NCBI GenBank assembly: GCA_016463705.1
Contig: JAEMQU010000011.1
Span: 1-49,718, forward strand
Reading direction: 5' to 3'
Length of the DNA: 49,718 bases
Origin: Opitutales bacterium
Lineage (GTDB): Bacteria > Verrucomicrobiota > Verrucomicrobiia > Opitutales > UBA953
This document shows, one piece after another, positions 1 through 7,776 of the stretch. How positions within the stretch are numbered: the first letter of the stretch is position 1; every line of letters begins with the position of its first letter. Both the position numbers and the translations under genes were made by a program. A model generated the notes under the pieces. That model ran no database searches. It was not told the origin of the DNA and worked only from the letters and a program-made list of their open reading frames with translations.

Positions 1-2
1 CC

Positions 3-539
3 CCGCACCGCCCCAACCCACTCGGCATCACCCCCGTTCAACTTCTGGGTATCAAAAAAAATCAACTACTCCTCGGACCGTGCGACTTAGTCGAAGGCAC
101 TCCGATTTTTGATATTAAACCTTACATCCCCGCTTACGATTCGTTTCCCGATTCCAAAGCGGGCTGGCTCCAAGAAATCGACGACGCCCAGAGTTCTCCA
201 CCAGTCTATCAAATCATTTATAGCGCACTCGCCGAGGAACATCTTTCGTGGTTACGAAAAGCTTGGGACATCGATTTCACCGAGCGACTCCAAGAAATTC
301 TCTCGCGCGATCCTTCACCACACCGCACGCGTCGCATTCGTAGCCGCCACGGCAACCTCTTCGACATCGGCTGCGGTGCTTGGTACGCTGTCTTCGAGAT
401 TAAAGATCAAATCATTACGATTTTATCCATCAAACCCGCATTTCCATTGAAGTTTCTAACTGACCCCGAGCGCCCAGAAATACCCGATAAAGAAGCCCAG
501 ATGTCTTTCCGTAGTCTTTGGCCGCAATGCGTCGACTAG
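3..539 (+). CDS. trmO: tRNA (adenine(37)-N6)-methyltransferase TrmO/TsaA, 5' end missing
   Basis: The reading frame is open from the window edge to a TAG at 537-539 and gives 178 residues. It opens with RPNPLGITPVQLL and continues with DLVEGTPIFDIKPYIPAYD, both characteristic of the TrmO/TsaA (YaeB) family. The C-terminal part (ILSRDPSPHRTRR) matches the extra domain of full-length enzymes. The family uses SAM to methylate N6 of t6A37 in tRNA-Thr-type anticodon loops, giving m6t6A. Compared with the roughly 235-residue E. coli protein, about 60 N-terminal residues lie outside the window. It converges on the following reverse-strand permease gene with only four bases between the stop codons. 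Family membership is well supported; tRNA specificity is inferred. Confidence 0.85.
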   Translation, partial: PHRPNPLGITPVQLLGIKKNQLLLGPCDLVEGTPIFDIKPYIPAYDSFPDSKAGWLQEIDDAQSSPPVYQIIYSALAEEHLSWLRKAWDIDFTERLQEILSRDPSPHRTRRIRSRHGNLFDIGCGAWYAVFEIKDQIITILSIKPAFPLKFLTDPERPEIPDKEAQMSFRSLWPQCVD

Positions 540-543
540 ACAA

Positions 544-1296
544 TTAATCTCGGATTAATAATCGCGCCCCGATCCAATTCACGAGGGCAACGAAACAGTA
601 GCCGACAATACAAGCGACCACGGCGACCGCAAAAACGGCCGCCGTATCGGTCCGACTCCAATAAATTTGTAGAAGATAACCTAAGCCACTTTCAGCCGGA
701 TTCGTTCCCACCATATACTCGCCACTCACCGCGCCGACAGTGGCAAGGGTCGCCGCAATTTTCACACCAGTAATCACACTCGGCAATGCACCAGGCACCC
801 AGAGTTTCCAAAATGTCTGGGCGCGACTGGCCTTCATTACCTTAAATAAATCGGCATAGTTTGGATCCACCTGCGACATGCCCGATGACGCTGAAGCTGC
901 GATGGGGAAAAAGGATATTAAAAATGTAATGGCGACAATACTCGCCAAACCTGATCCCAACCAAATCGCAATCAGCGGCACCAAGACAATCACCGGAGTC
1001 ATTTGTAAAATTAAAACCCAAGGGAGGAAACTTCGACGCACTGAGACGAACATCGTAAAGAAACTCGCCACAATCAGCCCACCCGCAATCGCACTCAACA
1101 GTCCCAGCGCAGCAGCTATAGCCGTTCGACCCGCGGCCGGAACCAAGAATTGGGCTTCCTTGACGATGGTGTGGTAAACTAAACTAGGACGCGGCAAGAG
1201 ATAATCTTTGATTTCCAGAATAGGCGGTAATACCTGCCAGATAATCAGGATAACGAAAGCCGTTAAAACGGGAGGTAAGATTCGTGATAGCCGCAC
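544..1296 (-). CDS. ABC transporter permease, NitT/TauT (SsuC/TauC-like) type
   Basis: 250 residues with about six hydrophobic segments (for example ILPPVLTAFVILIIWQVLPP at the N terminus and VFAVAVVACIVGYCFVALV near the C terminus). The cytoplasmic EAA-type loop is visible around residues 145-190 (FKVMKASRAQTFWKLWVPG, then LPSVITGVKIA). This is the BPD_transp_1 layout of permeases importing sulfonate, taurine, nitrate, bicarbonate or pyrimidine thiamine precursors. The substrate cannot be told from this subunit. The binding protein and ATPase are not in the window and may lie just beyond its left edge, although trmO, on the other strand, separates them. The start is GTG with no Shine-Dalgarno sequence. 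A perfect 10-bp palindrome (1317-1326) lies about 20 bases upstream in the region shared with dnaG. Confidence 0.85.
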   Translation of the reverse strand: MRLSRILPPVLTAFVILIIWQVLPPILEIKDYLLPRPSLVYHTIVKEAQFLVPAAGRTAIAAALGLLSAIAGGLIVASFFTMFVSVRRSFLPWVLILQMTPVIVLVPLIAIWLGSGLASIVAITFLISFFPIAASASSGMSQVDPNYADLFKVMKASRAQTFWKLWVPGALPSVITGVKIAATLATVGAVSGEYMVGTNPAESGLGYLLQIYWSRTDTAAVFAVAVVACIVGYCFVALVNWIGARLLIRD

Positions 1297-1382
1297 AAGG
1301 GGTGGTATGATTATTTTTAGGCCTAAGGCAAACCCCTGCTTGTATTAAGAGTTAAATTAACAATATTTTCAGTTGCACCGAC

Positions 1383-1406
1383 CCCCTTGACACACACCCC
1401 TTGACA
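1383..1406 (+). repeat. Tandem CCCCTTGACA direct repeat at the dnaG start
   Basis: The 10-base unit CCCCTTGACA occurs at 1383-1392 and 1397-1406, a 14-base period. The second copy overlaps the proposed TTG start of dnaG. The same ten bases occur on the opposite strand inside dnaG at about 2807-2816, as part of the inverted repeat there. Each copy contains TTGACA, a -35-like hexamer, but no -10 hexamer lies at a suitable distance, so I do not call it a promoter. Confidence 0.5.
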
Positions 1407-3269
1407 GCAGTGGCACTCATCTCACGCAGATCCATCGACGACTTAAGACAACGAGCTGATATTGTAGCTCTGGCAGGCGACTACACGCAAATGAAACAAC
1501 GCGGACGTGATTGGTGGGGACTGAGCCCTTTTAAATCCGAAAAGAGTCCGTCGTTTAAAGTAAATCCTGAAACGGGTCTGTGGTATTGCTTTAGCACTCA
1601 ACAAGGCGGCGATGTTTTTAAATTAGTGACCGCCCGCGAAGGCCTAGATTTTCCTGAAGCGGTGGAGCGCGTAGCGATGCGCTTCGGCGTCGAACTAGAA
1701 TACGAACAATCCTCCCAAACTACCGAAGGTCGCTCACTGCGCAGTCAACTATTGGAAATCCACCAACTGATTGCCGATTACTGGCATCGTTGTTTTCTGG
1801 AAGACGCCCAACACAGCGAGTGGATGAAAAATTACTGGATTGAAAAAAGAAAGTTCAATCTGTCTGTCGCTGAAGATTTCGGTATCGGGTTTGCGCCGAT
1901 TGATGACTCGAAATTAATCCCCGGATTATTAAAAAAGAATTTCACGAAAGAAGCGATTGCCGGAACAGGTTTATTTTTTGGCGTCGATAAACAACCTGAT
2001 CCCATTCGCTGGCGTTGTCGTTTTCGCGGACGCCTCGTCATCCCCATTCGCGATATCCAAGGTCGCGTCATCGCTTTTACCGCACGAACATTGGATATTA
2101 CGCCCCAGGACGACCCTTCGCGCGAAGCCAAGTATGTAAATTCGCCGGAGACTGATTTATTTAAAAAATCGCGGACGGTCTTTAATTTGGATCGTGCTCG
2201 GGCGAATCGAAAAGACGAAGAACCTTTCGTACTCGTCGAAGGTCAGCTCGACGCAATCCGCTGCCACACCGTCGGCATTCACGGGGTCATCGCCGCCCAA
2301 GGCACCGCCGTCACCGAAGAACACCTCGCCCAGTTACGTCGCTTCACCAAACAGTTAGTCGTCTTCTTAGACTCGGATGCGGCCGGACAAAAAGCCGCCC
2401 TTCGTCTCCTCCCCATCGGCCTCCGTGAAGGTCTCGATATTCGCTTCCTCTCTCTGCCGGGTGGTAAAGATCCGGATGAATATTTTTCGACACACAGCAT
2501 CGAGTCTTGGCCCGACCTCTTAAAAACTGCCCGAACCGCCATGCGCTTCTGCGTACAGTCCATTATTCCTGAAGGGAGTACGACCAGCCCACTGGCCCAA
2601 AGACTCTCGCTGCTCGAAAGTATTTTCCCCATTGTGGAACAAGCAGGCGCCGAGGAAATTGTCCGCGAGGCACTCAATGAGGCTGCGCGGCACGCCGGCA
2701 TCGGTATTCGCGAGATGCATATGGCCTATGAACGTCATTTGGCTAATTCAGCATCCCGCCGACCAGCCGCCCAGTTAGCCACCGCCGAACCGGTCGAAGT
2801 CCCCGTTGTCAAGGGGGGGGGCTTGACAACTCCGGAAGAAGACTTAATACATGTCTTATTGAGGCATGAACAATACTTTATCCCCGTCTCCGAAGCCCTA
2901 CCCCTTGAGTGGATTGATGTTAGTTATCGAGGAGGCAGTTTATTGCTCGCCCTATTAAACGAAGCAGTGAACGGACATTTCAAAGGAATCCGTGAAGCCG
3001 TCAACGTACTCGATCCAGAACTCCAATCCGAAGCCGCTAAATTAACTTCCCACCAGACCCAAGATCAGGACCAAGAAGGAGAATTAAAAAGTAGAATCAA
3101 CAGCATTCTCAAAGCCTTTCACCAAAGACGTATCCAATTTCAGAACCGACAAATCGACGCCCAAATCGCCTCAACGGCTTCCACCGAAGTCGAAAAACTT
3201 AATTCCTTACTAGCCGAAAAGATTAAACTACGCAAAGAAAGCCAGACTCCCCCGTCGCTGCCCAAATAG
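1401..3269 (+). CDS. dnaG: DNA primase DnaG
   Basis: 622 residues; synthesises RNA primers at the replication fork. The order is the usual one. A CHC2-like N-terminal domain occupies residues 1-100. The catalytic core follows, with a TOPRIM segment (LVEGQLDAI near residue 282, LVVFLDSDAAGQKAA near 320). After a linker at about 440-475 comes a helical C-terminal domain that normally binds DnaB helicase. The zinc site is degenerate: the usual Cys, His, Cys, Cys positions read Ser42, Lys45, Cys63, Thr66 (SPFKSEKSPSF ... WYCFST). The linker is encoded by a G9 run inside a perfect inverted repeat. Start is TTG 1401; GTG 1410 is an equal alternative, and neither has a Shine-Dalgarno sequence. rpoD follows after 114 bases, the conserved dnaG-rpoD pairing. 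Confidence 0.95.
   Translation: MTAVALISRRSIDDLRQRADIVALAGDYTQMKQRGRDWWGLSPFKSEKSPSFKVNPETGLWYCFSTQQGGDVFKLVTAREGLDFPEAVERVAMRFGVELEYEQSSQTTEGRSLRSQLLEIHQLIADYWHRCFLEDAQHSEWMKNYWIEKRKFNLSVAEDFGIGFAPIDDSKLIPGLLKKNFTKEAIAGTGLFFGVDKQPDPIRWRCRFRGRLVIPIRDIQGRVIAFTARTLDITPQDDPSREAKYVNSPETDLFKKSRTVFNLDRARANRKDEEPFVLVEGQLDAIRCHTVGIHGVIAAQGTAVTEEHLAQLRRFTKQLVVFLDSDAAGQKAALRLLPIGLREGLDIRFLSLPGGKDPDEYFSTHSIESWPDLLKTARTAMRFCVQSIIPEGSTTSPLAQRLSLLESIFPIVEQAGAEEIVREALNEAARHAGIGIREMHMAYERHLANSASRRPAAQLATAEPVEVPVVKGGGLTTPEEDLIHVLLRHEQYFIPVSEALPLEWIDVSYRGGSLLLALLNEAVNGHFKGIREAVNVLDPELQSEAAKLTSHQTQDQDQEGELKSRINSILKAFHQRRIQFQNRQIDAQIASTASTEVEKLNSLLAEKIKLRKESQTPPSLPK
2805..2830. repeat. Perfect 9-bp inverted repeat enclosing a G tract in dnaG
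   Basis: GTTGTCAAG at 2805-2813 and CTTGACAAC at 2822-2830 are exact reverse complements separated by eight G. The uninterrupted G run is nine bases long (2813-2821). It encodes Lys-Gly-Gly-Gly at residues 471-474, in the linker before the helicase-binding domain. Losing one G gives a TGA immediately after residue 474. Gaining one G gives a TGA after about 489 residues. As printed, the frame stays open through the tract. Confidence 0.8.
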
Positions 3270-3317
3270 AAAACTAAAATAAGCTCAGTTTAACTCAAAA
3301 TTCCGCCCTCGCCGTTT

Positions 3318-3345
3318 TTGCTCACTACCGAGCCCTTAGTATATA
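3318..3345 (+). promoter_or_regulatory. Putative sigma-70 promoter of rpoD
   Basis: TTGCTC at 3318-3323 is followed after 16 bases by TATATA at 3340-3345, about 38 bases before the rpoD ATG. Both hexamers match the sigma-70 consensus at four of six positions. This is the best promoter-like pair in the 114-base dnaG-rpoD gap. Confidence 0.4.
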
Positions 3346-3383
3346 GAGGGTAACTTAAATTTAAACCCATCCACTTTCCCAAC

Positions 3384-5525
3384 ATGCCCGAATCCAAAAA
3401 TAACAAAAAAGCTCACTCCAAAAAACCTGCTAAACCTGCGGCTAAGCCCGTCGCGGTAAAAGCGGTGGCCAAACCCGCAGCCAAAGCACCGGCGAAGCCC
3501 CTGGCCAAACCAGCAAGCAAACCGGCTATCGTAAACACGAAGGCGTCCCCAGCCAAAGTGGCACCCACCAAGTTAGCGCCAACCAAAGTGGCACCCGCTA
3601 AGGTGGCCCCTGTTATCGCATCCAAGCCAGTCGCCGCCAAGCCGGTGATTGATCAGAAAATCATAGCGAAAATCGCCCCTAAGCCTATTCCGTTTGGTAA
3701 AGACAAAGCGGTCAGCGTTCCGACTATACCTAAGGATGTTAACGCCAAGGTTCAGATCCTCGTCGGACTCTCCAAAAAGAATGGCTACGTCACCGTTCAA
3801 AATATTAACGAAGTCATCCCCGATAGCGCGACCGATGCCGAGTTAATCGAGAGCATCATGAACATTCTCGATAATTTAGAAATTAAATTACTCGATGAAG
3901 AAGAAGTCGAAATGTATCAGAAGAAAATCGACGAGTCCGAAGAAGAAGCAGCGCGCACGGTCCCCGCAGATGCGCCTTACGATCCGTTCAATGTTTATTT
4001 AAAGCAAATGGGCCACAAGCCCCTACTCACTCGCGAACAAGAAGTCGAGATTTCCAAACGCATCGAAGATACGGAATTACGCGCCCAAGAATTCCTCTTC
4101 TCCTGCTGGCTGACTCTGCCCTACCAACTCGATCTCGCCCAAAAGGTTTTCAAAAAGGAAGAACGTTTTGATAAAGTCGTCATCGATAAAAAAGTAGAGT
4201 CGCGTGATAATTATTATAAAAACTTACCCAAGGCGATTGATGAATGTATCAAACTGGAAGAACGTCTCGAAAAAGCTTGGAAAAAATATAACGAAGAAAA
4301 AGAAGAAGGCAAAAAAGCGAAACTACGTGAAGCTTATCGTAAAATCGAATTAACCAGCAAAGAAGGATGTAAAGACATCCTCCGTAAATTCTTCTTCAAG
4401 ATGAAGCTCTTCGAAGATTGGTTGGAATTACCTGAATTAAAGGCCGACCTCGAAGATTGTCGTCTTCTAGCTAATCCAGCGCCGATTATGCGCGGTCCGG
4501 TGCGTGCTAAACTCGCTCGCCGTCCCGAAGTCTCCTCTACCCGAGCCCAAGAGATCGAACGTCGCTGGCGCATGTCTCCAACCGAACTGCTCCACTGCGT
4601 ACGTTCCGTGCGTAAACATTTAGACGAAGCACAAAAAGCAAAAACCGAAATGGTTGAGCACAACTTGCGCTTAGTGATTTCCATCGCCAAGAAATATCAA
4701 AACCGCGGACTGCTCTTCACCGACCTCATCCAAGAAGGTAACATGGGCTTGGTTAAAGCGGTGGAAAAATTCGAATATCGTCGGGGCTATAAATTCTCGA
4801 CCTACGCCACCTGGTGGATTCGCCAGGCAATCACCCGCTCGATTGCGGACCAAGCTCGTACTATCCGCATTCCTGTTCACATGATTGAAACACTGAATAA
4901 AGTGATGCAGGTACAAAAACAATTAACGCAGGAATTAGGTCACGAACCTACCGCCGAAGAAGTCGCGAACGAAATGAACATGGCCATCGATCGCGTCCAA
5001 CAAATCATGAAGATGGCCCAACAGCCAATCTCGTTACAATCACCAGTCGGTGACGGTGAAGACACATCCTTGGGCGATTTCATTGAAGATAAATCAGCGG
5101 AAAACCCCAGTGATACGGCCTCGACTCGTCTCTTACGGGAGAAGATTGATTTCGTTCTGCACTCCTTAGCGGAACGCGAGAAAGAAGTTTTAATTCTCCG
5201 TTTCGGTTTACTCGACGGCGTCCAACGCACCCTTGAAGAAGTCGGTCGTCACTTTAAAGTGACTCGTGAACGTATCCGCCAAATTGAAGCCAAAGCCCTC
5301 CGCAAGATGCGTCACCCCACCCGTATGCGTAAACTCCAAGGTATGTTCGAAGGTGAACTCGATACTTCCGGTCCTGGCTTTGATAACTTCGTGGATGCTG
5401 AAACCGATCCCGATAAATTAAGCGAAATGGACAAGCCAAGTGCGACTCTCGAAGCATTCCGTCAGAAGAACAATGAGAGCCGAGACGCAATCCGTCTACT
5501 ACAGCAACAAAATCAGCAGCTCTAA
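3384..5525 (+). CDS. rpoD: Primary RNA polymerase sigma factor RpoD (sigma-70) with basic low-complexity N terminus
   Basis: 713 residues. Residues 1-110 are an unusual Lys/Ala/Pro-rich tail with repeats such as [19 protein letters not shown], including a 14-base direct repeat at 3554-3567 and 3584-3597. Sigma region 1.1 follows (about 120-180, [17 protein letters not shown]), then region 1.2 ([11 protein letters not shown]) and a long non-conserved region rich in charged residues. Region 2 begins near 423 ([17 protein letters not shown], then [17 protein letters not shown]), then region 3, then the region 4 helix-turn-helix at about 617-645 ([17 protein letters not shown]). About 50 acidic or polar residues trail after it. 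It recognises -35/-10 promoters. There is no Shine-Dalgarno sequence before the ATG. Its stop codon is followed directly by the start of a lipoprotein gene. Confidence 0.97.
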   Translation: MPESKNNKKAHSKKPAKPAAKPVAVKAVAKPAAKAPAKPLAKPASKPAIVNTKASPAKVAPTKLAPTKVAPAKVAPVIASKPVAAKPVIDQKIIAKIAPKPIPFGKDKAVSVPTIPKDVNAKVQILVGLSKKNGYVTVQNINEVIPDSATDAELIESIMNILDNLEIKLLDEEEVEMYQKKIDESEEEAARTVPADAPYDPFNVYLKQMGHKPLLTREQEVEISKRIEDTELRAQEFLFSCWLTLPYQLDLAQKVFKKEERFDKVVIDKKVESRDNYYKNLPKAIDECIKLEERLEKAWKKYNEEKEEGKKAKLREAYRKIELTSKEGCKDILRKFFFKMKLFEDWLELPELKADLEDCRLLANPAPIMRGPVRAKLARRPEVSSTRAQEIERRWRMSPTELLHCVRSVRKHLDEAQKAKTEMVEHNLRLVISIAKKYQNRGLLFTDLIQEGNMGLVKAVEKFEYRRGYKFSTYATWWIRQAITRSIADQARTIRIPVHMIETLNKVMQVQKQLTQELGHEPTAEEVANEMNMAIDRVQQIMKMAQQPISLQSPVGDGEDTSLGDFIEDKSAENPSDTASTRLLREKIDFVLHSLAEREKEVLILRFGLLDGVQRTLEEVGRHFKVTRERIRQIEAKALRKMRHPTRMRKLQGMFEGELDTSGPGFDNFVDAETDPDKLSEMDKPSATLEAFRQKNNESRDAIRLLQQQNQQL

Positions 5526-5936
5526 GTGATTTCACGTCTCTGTTGCGTCGTTCTGGCATTACTCGTTACGGGTTGTGCGACGACGCCAACAGAGAGTGAA
5601 GTTGTTGAAGTTGCTTCGCCGTTCAGTAAACCCATCGGTAGTTCAACCAACTATCGCATTGGGTTTATCGGGCGGGCGCCTGAATTCAATGGCGTCATCG
5701 CCGTTTACTTGGTTAGAGAAACCACTGAGTTTAATCTAAGAGAGAATGATGTGATGGTCGCACGCGATAACGATTTGAAACCGGCTGCGTTATTAAGTGT
5801 GCAGTCGATTAAGGGTCGGGTCTGCTTAGCCAAACTCCAAAAAGGGCAGGTATTGCACGACCAAGAGGTCGTTCTTCCTAACAGCAAAACCCGCGAAGAA
5901 GCGGAGACTTTGCCCTTGTTCATTTCCGGCTCTTGA
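5526..5936 (+). CDS. Small putative lipoprotein of unknown function
   Basis: 136 residues beginning with a signal sequence and lipobox (ALLVTGCATT, Cys17), so probably an acylated periplasm-facing lipoprotein. I do not recognise the mature part. It contains a beta-like segment (FNGVIAVYLVRETTEF) and a stretch reading like a small barrel (ALLSVQSIKGRVCLAKLQKGQVLHD is split by charged residues). The GTG start lies directly after the rpoD TAA with no gap, so translation is probably coupled to rpoD read-out. The stop lies 34 bases before ychF. The signal peptide and compact length make it a likely real gene; the function is unknown. Confidence 0.7.
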   Translation: MISRLCCVVLALLVTGCATTPTESEVVEVASPFSKPIGSSTNYRIGFIGRAPEFNGVIAVYLVRETTEFNLRENDVMVARDNDLKPAALLSVQSIKGRVCLAKLQKGQVLHDQEVVLPNSKTREEAETLPLFISGS

Positions 5937-5970
5937 CCTTCGGGGCAAGGAAGCCCACGTTGCAAACTCT

Positions 5971-7074
5971 ATGTTACAGGCAGGCATCGTCGGACTACCC
6001 AACGTCGGTAAGTCTACTCTCTTCAACGCGCTCACCCGCTCACGCAAAGCTGAGGCGGCCAACTACCCGTTCTGCACCATCGAGCCCAACATCGGCGTCG
6101 TCGAAGTTCCCGATGATCGTCTTTTTGAACTGCAAAAAATCGCTGGCACCAAAGTGGTGATTCCTGCGGCTGTCGAATTTGTAGATATTGCCGGATTAGT
6201 AGCCGGTGCCTCTAAAGGAGAAGGTTTAGGAAATAAATTTTTAGCCAACATTCGTGAAGTCGATGCGGTTGTCCACGTCGTCCGTTGTTTCGACAACGAT
6301 GATATCTTACACACCATGGGTAAGGTTGACCCCATCCGCGATATCGGTGTGATTGAGACCGAACTGATCTTAGCCGACATTCAATCGGCCGAACAACAAC
6401 TCGATAAAAACCAAAAGAAAATTAAGAGTCAGGACAAAGATGCCATCGCCAACGTTGAATTACTTACCCGCCTCGTTAAACATTTAAATGACGGCAAACC
6501 GGCTTCCAGTTTATCAGTGAACGAAGAAGAGAGACTCAGAATTAAAAGCTACGCTCTCTTATCATCGAAATCCGTTTTGTATGCGTGTAATGTCGCTGAA
6601 GAACATTTAGCGGATCCTTCCAAGAATCCTTATGTCGAAGCGGTGCGTAAACATATTGCTGAACAATCGGGCTGTGAAGCGGTCGTGATCTGTGCTCAAG
6701 TCGAAGCCGAACTCTGTGAGTTACCTCCGAACGAAGCCAAAGATTATCTCAGTGCTCTCGGCGTAACCGACTCAGGCGTCTCCGGATTAATCCGTGGCGC
6801 TTATAAATTACTCGGACTGGCGACCTATTTCACTGCGGGAGAAAAAGAAGTACGTGCCTGGACATTCCGCCATGGCATGACCGCTCCACAATGTGCGGGT
6901 GTCATCCATACCGATTTTGAAAAAGGTTTTATCAAAGCGGAAATTGTGGCCTATGCCGACCTGGTAAAGCTCGGCTCGGTTGCGGCTGCCCGCGACGCTG
7001 GAAAATATCGACTCGAAGGCAAAGAGTACCTGTTCAAGGACGGTGATGTCACCCTCTTCCGTTTTGCTAACTAA
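5971..7074 (+). CDS. ychF: Ribosome-binding ATPase YchF (Obg family)
   Basis: 367 residues, the normal length for YchF/OLA1. The P-loop is at residues 8-16 (GLPNVGKST), switch/G3 in [19 protein letters not shown], and a coiled-coil region around 130-160. A C-terminal TGS domain ends the protein (ending [15 protein letters not shown]). YchF binds the ribosome, prefers ATP over GTP and is implicated in translation and stress responses in other bacteria. The G4 position reads ACNVAEE instead of the NKxD of classical GTPases, as expected for this ATP-preferring subgroup. The ATG start aligns with the usual [15 protein letters not shown] beginning. No Shine-Dalgarno sequence precedes it. A weak hairpin lies after the gene at 7086-7110. 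Confidence 0.96.
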   Translation: MLQAGIVGLPNVGKSTLFNALTRSRKAEAANYPFCTIEPNIGVVEVPDDRLFELQKIAGTKVVIPAAVEFVDIAGLVAGASKGEGLGNKFLANIREVDAVVHVVRCFDNDDILHTMGKVDPIRDIGVIETELILADIQSAEQQLDKNQKKIKSQDKDAIANVELLTRLVKHLNDGKPASSLSVNEEERLRIKSYALLSSKSVLYACNVAEEHLADPSKNPYVEAVRKHIAEQSGCEAVVICAQVEAELCELPPNEAKDYLSALGVTDSGVSGLIRGAYKLLGLATYFTAGEKEVRAWTFRHGMTAPQCAGVIHTDFEKGFIKAEIVAYADLVKLGSVAAARDAGKYRLEGKEYLFKDGDVTLFRFAN

Positions 7075-7176
7075 AAGCACTTCCCAGGGGTCTATTTGCG
7101 AATAGTCCCTATTAGTTCAGTTGATAATGCTGCCTTTTGGTTGCCAACAAGGGGGTGAGTTATTCTCTCAACCAAG

Positions 7177-7776
7177 ATGAAACATTGGTTGATCGTTCTA
7201 CCTTTAATCCTCTGCGCTTGTAAGCCCGAGCCCAAGATTTCGACCTACGAAGTTAAGTCGGAAAGCATTGCCGTTTCAACAAAAGCAAAAGCTGAGCCAG
7301 CCACCGCACCCACTGCCATGGTCGGCGATGCTAACATGCAAGCTGAAGTTGCCACTTTTGGTGAACCTCAGTGGGGACCTATTCCCAAGACCTGGATCAC
7401 CTCGCCTGCCAACCCTATGCGCAAAGGCAGTTGGAGTATCACGCAGGCGGATGGCTCTAAAGCCGAAATCGCTGTCACTGTTTTCCCGGGAGATGTGGGT
7501 GGCGACACGGCAAACGTCAATCGCTGGCGTGGTCAAATCGGATTAGAAAAAGTCAGTGATGAAAAAATCAGATCCGACCAAAGTTCACTCACCGTCGGTA
7601 ATCTAACTGGCCGCGTTTATCATCTGCTATCGGCCGACGGAAAGAATTCTACCAGTGCCGTGATTCTTCCTAAAAATAATGCGACTTGGTTTTTCAAACT
7701 CACGGGTGATACCGTCATGGTAAATGCCGAGAAGGAATCGTTCTTAAAAATGGTAACCCAAACGCAACTTCCGTGA
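7177..7776 (+). CDS. Putative lipoprotein with WRGQIGL motif, upstream of ccsBA
   Basis: 199 residues. The N terminus MKHWLIVLPLILCACKPEPK is a lipoprotein signal with Cys15 as the likely acylated residue. The mature part carries WGPIPKTWITSPANPMRKGS, a segment VFPGDVGGDTANVNRWRGQIGL and a beta-rich remainder. Proteins with this WRGQ(I/L)GL signature recur next to ResB/CcsA genes in Verrucomicrobia and Planctomycetes as I recall, but I know of no established function. Its stop overlaps the start of ccsBA by four bases (GTGA), so the two are translationally coupled. A periplasmic role in cytochrome c maturation or redox handling is a contextual inference only. Confidence 0.75.
   Translation: MKHWLIVLPLILCACKPEPKISTYEVKSESIAVSTKAKAEPATAPTAMVGDANMQAEVATFGEPQWGPIPKTWITSPANPMRKGSWSITQADGSKAEIAVTVFPGDVGGDTANVNRWRGQIGLEKVSDEKIRSDQSSLTVGNLTGRVYHLLSADGKNSTSAVILPKNNATWFFKLTGDTVMVNAEKESFLKMVTQTQLP

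Noticed and set aside
109-450. Forward open frame with ATG at 109
   Set aside because: Lies in a different frame inside the partial trmO gene, whose frame carries clear TrmO motifs.
1317-1326. Palindrome TTAGGCCTAA between the ABC permease and dnaG as an operator
   Set aside because: Ten bases of perfect symmetry occur by chance often enough in 50 kb; no second copy or regulator gene supports it.
1387-1406. TTGACA hexamers as promoter -35 elements for dnaG
   Set aside because: No -10-like hexamer occurs 15-19 bases downstream, and the second copy is within the coding start.
7086-7110. Hairpin AGGGG-T-CTATT/AATAG-T-CCCT after ychF as a terminator
   Set aside because: The stem has a T-T mismatch and no T run follows, so it is not supported as a rho-independent terminator.
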